A stretch of 64,000 nucleotides of DNA from Lamprocystis purpurea DSM 4197 (GTDB lineage Bacteria > Pseudomonadota > Gammaproteobacteria > Chromatiales > Chromatiaceae): positions 1 to 64,000 of the forward strand of contig NZ_KB902507.1 of the NCBI RefSeq assembly GCF_000379525.1. Direction: 5' to 3'. Made by a program: the position numbers and the translations under genes. Below the pieces are notes generated by a model, which saw only the letters and a program-made list of their open reading frames with translations, was not told the DNA's origin and did not search any database. Shown here piece by piece: positions 61,855-64,000 of this stretch; positions within the stretch are counted from its first letter, which is position 1; the number at the start of each line of letters is the position of its first letter.

Positions 61855-62007
61855 GCCGATGGTGGATGCGCTGCGCTTATCCACCCGAAACCGGCTCCGT
61901 TGTAGGGTGGATAAGGCGCGCCGCTCGGTGTCAGGGATTTGGCACGGCGGTCGCGCGCGCCGCATCCACCAGAGGTCGCGCGGTGCCGCCCAAATTAGGA
62001 ATTGCTG
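61855..62007 (+). mobile_element. truncated family D MITE (copy 3)
   Basis: Matches the internal and right parts of 11374-11579 (GATGGTGGATGCGCTGCGCT onward) and ends CCCAAATTAGGAATTGCTG, a one-base variant of the right terminal repeat. The left terminal repeat is missing, replaced by the family C element. Confidence 0.85.
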
Positions 62008-62120
62008 TCCAGGCACTGGGCGGAACGCCGGCCCCTATCAATAGTCCGCCTACCCCAGGCCCGCGTGACACCACTCCAGAAACTGGCATAGTATTCGCCA
62101 TCACTGCGGCGAAGCCGCGA

Positions 62121-62255
62121 GTGGGACCGCCGGCAGCCTGCCGGCCCGCCGCCGTCAGGCGGCGTTCGGAACCGATGAAAGCCTGATAAATCGCTGTAAA
62201 AACGACAAAAAACCCGGCGCTTCGCACCGGAGCCGACAGGCTGTCGGCGGTCCCA
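62121..62255. repeat. inverted repeat before the integrase-like gene
   Basis: GTGGGACCGCCGGCAGCCTG at the left and CAGGCTGTCGGCGGTCCCA at the right. The centre is less GC-rich and includes a terminator-like hairpin. The rest of 61489-62316 shows no gene. Confidence 0.65.
62207..62230 (-). terminator. minus-strand terminator-like hairpin
   Basis: On the minus strand CCGGTGC-GAA-GCGCCGG (7-bp stem with one G-T pair) is followed by GTTTTTTG. It could stop antisense transcription coming from the ParD side. Confidence 0.4.
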
Positions 62256-62316
62256 GTCGCCGCCTTTCGGCGGAGGATTGGCCGCCGGGGCGAATGCATG
62301 ACAACAGGCATCCACC

Positions 62317-62751
62317 ATGAATGACTATGCGCAATACGAAAAGGACTGCGAGGCGATCAGGAAAGCGAACAAGCAACTGCTGACCGAGTTCAGCGCCTGG
62401 CTGAAAACCGCGGGCCTTGCCGCCGGCACCATCAAGAATCACTGCTCCAACATCGCGTTTTACGTAAACGAATTCCTGCTATACGAAGAAGCCATAGAAG
62501 CAAAAGACGGCGCCACCGAAGTCGACGCGTTTCTCGGCTACTGGTTCATCAAGAAGGCCATGTGGTCTAGCGAGGCAAGCATCAAGAGCAACGCCGCCAG
62601 CCTCAAGAAATTCTATACCTTCATGCATGAGAAAGGCCTGATCGATAAACAGGCACTGGCTGACCTGAAAGAAGACATCAAAGACGGCCTGCCCGAATGG
62701 CTGGCAACCCTGGCGCGCTATGATGATCCCGATGAAGACGAGGTGTGGTAA
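62317..62751 (+). CDS. lone integrase-type core-binding (SAM-like) domain protein
   Basis: A 144-residue helical protein resembling the N-terminal core-binding domain of tyrosine recombinases (LLTEFSAWLKTAGLAAGTIK, NHCSNIAFYVNEFLLYEEAI, SASLKKFYTFMHEKGLI-like ASLKKFYTFMHEKGLIDKQA). It has no catalytic R-H-R-Y domain and the frame ends naturally in an acidic tail (YDDPDEDEVW). Similar free-standing proteins occur in other bacteria; function unknown. Codon use is less GC-biased than its neighbours, suggesting transfer. Confidence 0.75.
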   Translation: MNDYAQYEKDCEAIRKANKQLLTEFSAWLKTAGLAAGTIKNHCSNIAFYVNEFLLYEEAIEAKDGATEVDAFLGYWFIKKAMWSSEASIKSNAASLKKFYTFMHEKGLIDKQALADLKEDIKDGLPEWLATLARYDDPDEDEVW

Positions 62752-62822
62752 TGCGCTCAGCGCAATGATCAACGACCTCGATCAATCATTGTCGTAGGAT
62801 GGGTTGAGCGCAGCGAAACCCA

Positions 62823-63065
62823 TCATGTGTCCGACTCCGCCAGCAAGTGGTCGATGGAGTAATCGTGTACAAAATCGCCCTGGCGCGCCTGCGTCTCGCC
62901 CTGCGCCAGATGTGCCCGAAGCGCCGTCAGCTTGCTGTTACGTTCCTCCATGTAACGTAGCGCGTCCTGCACGACCTCGCTCGCAGAACCGTAACGCCCA
63001 CTGACGACTTGGTTCCTGATGAACACCTCCCAGTGTTCTTCCAAGCTGAGACTCGTCGTTGCCAC
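62823..63065 (-). CDS. ParD-like antitoxin (orphan)
   Basis: An 80-residue ribbon-helix-helix antitoxin of the ParD family: ATTSLSLEEHWEVFIRNQVV, SGRYGSASEVVQDALRYMEE and a C-terminal toxin-binding helix (ALRAHLAQGE). A ParE toxin gene would be expected directly downstream (below 62823) but only about 70 bases lie before the opposing gene, so the toxin is missing. Promoter region lies in 63066-63200. Confidence 0.8.
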   Translation of the reverse strand: MATTSLSLEEHWEVFIRNQVVSGRYGSASEVVQDALRYMEERNSKLTALRAHLAQGETQARQGDFVHDYSIDHLLAESDT

Positions 63066-63200
63066 GGCACACCTCGATGATTCGATCTTGAGAATTATGA
63101 ATAGACCAAGCCCGCCATACGATCAAGCAAGACCCGCCGGATACCGATAAGAGTAGCCGTCAACCGACCACAAAACCAGAGACTAACCCCCGAGCCCCCC

Positions 63201-63812
63201 ATGGACGACGACACGACCGCCTACTACCGAGCCAACGCCGACACCTTCTTCGCCGACACCCTCGCGGTGGACATGGCGCCGCTCTATGCCCGCTTTCTGC
63301 CGCACCTGCCCGTCGGCGGCCGGATCCTGGACGCCGGCTGCGGCTCCGGCCGCGATGCGCTGGCCTTCCGTGAGCGCGGCTATGCGGTCACCGCCTTCGA
63401 TGCCTCGGCCGAACTGGCCGCGCTGGCCGCCGCCCATCTCGGTCAGCCGGTCCAGGTCCTGCGCTTTCAGGATCTGGAACGGACTCAGGCCTTCGACGGC
63501 ATCTGGGCCTGTGCCAGCCTGCTGCATGTGCCCGGTGCCGAGTTGCCGGAGGTCTTGCGCCGACTGGCCATGGCGCTGCGGCCAGGCGGCGTGCTCTATG
63601 CCTCGTTCAAGTACGGCAGCGGCGAGCGCGAGCACCATGGCCGCCGCTTCACCGACCTCGATGAAGCCGGCCTGGCGACCCTACTCACCCAGGTCCAGGG
63701 TTTGACCGAACTGGAAACCTGGACGACCGGCGACCGCCGCCCCGGCCGCGAATCAGAGCGCTGGCTCAATGCCCTCCTAACCACGACGGCGGATGCATGG
63801 CCCAACAGCTGA
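63201..63812 (+). CDS. class I SAM-dependent methyltransferase
   Basis: A 203-residue small-molecule-type methyltransferase (TehB/UbiE-like fold). Motif I is RILDAGCGSGRDALAF (about 41-56), the acidic motif II AVTAFDASAEL, and motif IV FDGIWACASLLHVP; YASFKYGSGEREHHGRRFTD follows motif VI. No DNA-methylase NPPY motif, so a nucleic acid target is not indicated. It overlaps the next gene by 16 bases, so they form an operon. Confidence 0.85.
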   Translation: MDDDTTAYYRANADTFFADTLAVDMAPLYARFLPHLPVGGRILDAGCGSGRDALAFRERGYAVTAFDASAELAALAAAHLGQPVQVLRFQDLERTQAFDGIWACASLLHVPGAELPEVLRRLAMALRPGGVLYASFKYGSGEREHHGRRFTDLDEAGLATLLTQVQGLTELETWTTGDRRPGRESERWLNALLTTTADAWPNS

Positions 63813-64000
63813 CCACCGGCGGCGTCCGCGATCCCTTTCTGCCCCGACTGCTGGCCGCCATCCGCCGCGCCAACCAGATCGACCTGGCGGTCGCCTTCAT
63901 CAAATCCAGCGGACTGGCCCTGCTCTTCAATGCGCTGACCGATGCGGTCGAGACCCGCGGCGCCCGCCTGCGTGTCCTCACCAGCGACTATCTGGATGTC
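63797..64000 (+). CDS. helicase with N-terminal phospholipase D-like domain (partial, cut by window end)
   Basis: Only the first 68 codons are present, from ATG 63797. FLPRLLAAIRRANQIDLAVAFIKSSGLALL and RLRVLTSDYLDV match the start of large helicases that carry an N-terminal PLD-like nuclease domain before SNF2/DEAD motor and DUF3427 regions. Such proteins are found in defence islands. Identification is based on this short stretch only. Confidence 0.6.
   Translation, partial: MAQQLTTGGVRDPFLPRLLAAIRRANQIDLAVAFIKSSGLALLFNALTDAVETRGARLRVLTSDYLDV

Noticed and set aside
63183-63638. Minus-strand frame opposite the methyltransferase
   Set aside because: The plus-strand frame has all methyltransferase motifs; the opposite frame is Gly/Gln/Arg-rich.

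Overview
The window looks like chromosomal DNA of a high-GC gammaproteobacterium. The gene set (hldE, galU, lapB, yajC-secD-secF, yciB, bolA, yhbY, htpX) is gammaproteobacterial, and the SHP / diheme cytochrome c / cytochrome b561 cluster, PEP-CTERM genes and very dense intergenic palindromes resemble purple sulfur bacteria (Chromatiaceae). The family assignment is an inference from gene content. No rRNA, tRNA, CRISPR array, phage or intact transposase was seen.

Layout. 0.4-9.2 kb: LPS heptose synthesis (hldE), a fatty acid desaturase, a hydantoinase/oxoprolinase subunit overlapping galU, lapB and a short-chain dehydrogenase. 9.3-15 kb: a decayed type I restriction-modification island with two differently deleted hsdM copies, a zinc-ribbon gene, a broken AlbA_2-type protein, an hsdS stub and an hsdR missing its motor, plus a 206-bp MITE. 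15.4-20.7 kb: an alpha/beta hydrolase, a CoA-binding protein, and a polyamine-binding protein next to a GGDEF/EAL membrane protein, the arrangement of Vibrio NspS/MbaA. 21.3-34.7 kb: yajC-secD-secF, apbE, htpX, a parvulin, yciI-yciB, a complete branched-chain amino acid ABC operon (livKHMGF) and bolA. 35-42 kb: toxin-antitoxin remnants, an unknown P-loop-like protein, a PEP-CTERM protein behind a sigma-54-like promoter, a PrsT-like TPR protein, yhbY and a ParA-like ATPase. 42.3-48.5 kb: cytochrome b561/SHP/diheme cytochrome c, divergent from PepSY/response regulator/histidine kinase, then a diheme cytochrome c peroxidase. 49.5-57.1 kb: acyl-CoA synthetase, a divergent cold-shock protein, patatin, a GntP-family permease and outer-membrane phospholipase A. 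57.1-61.5 kb: a compact six-gene Mrp-type antiporter operon without the large MrpA. 62.3-64 kb: an integrase-like core-binding protein, an orphan ParD, a methyltransferase and the start of a PLD-type helicase cut by the window edge.

The most distinctive structural feature is the intergenic DNA. Most gaps longer than about 150 bp hold a palindromic repeat, and several families recur across the window: A (about 90 bp, five copies), B (about 110 bp, five copies), C (four), D (206-bp MITE, two full copies with 9-bp target duplications plus one truncated copy), and smaller families. Some of these lie inside decayed genes, so repeat insertion and gene loss appear linked here.
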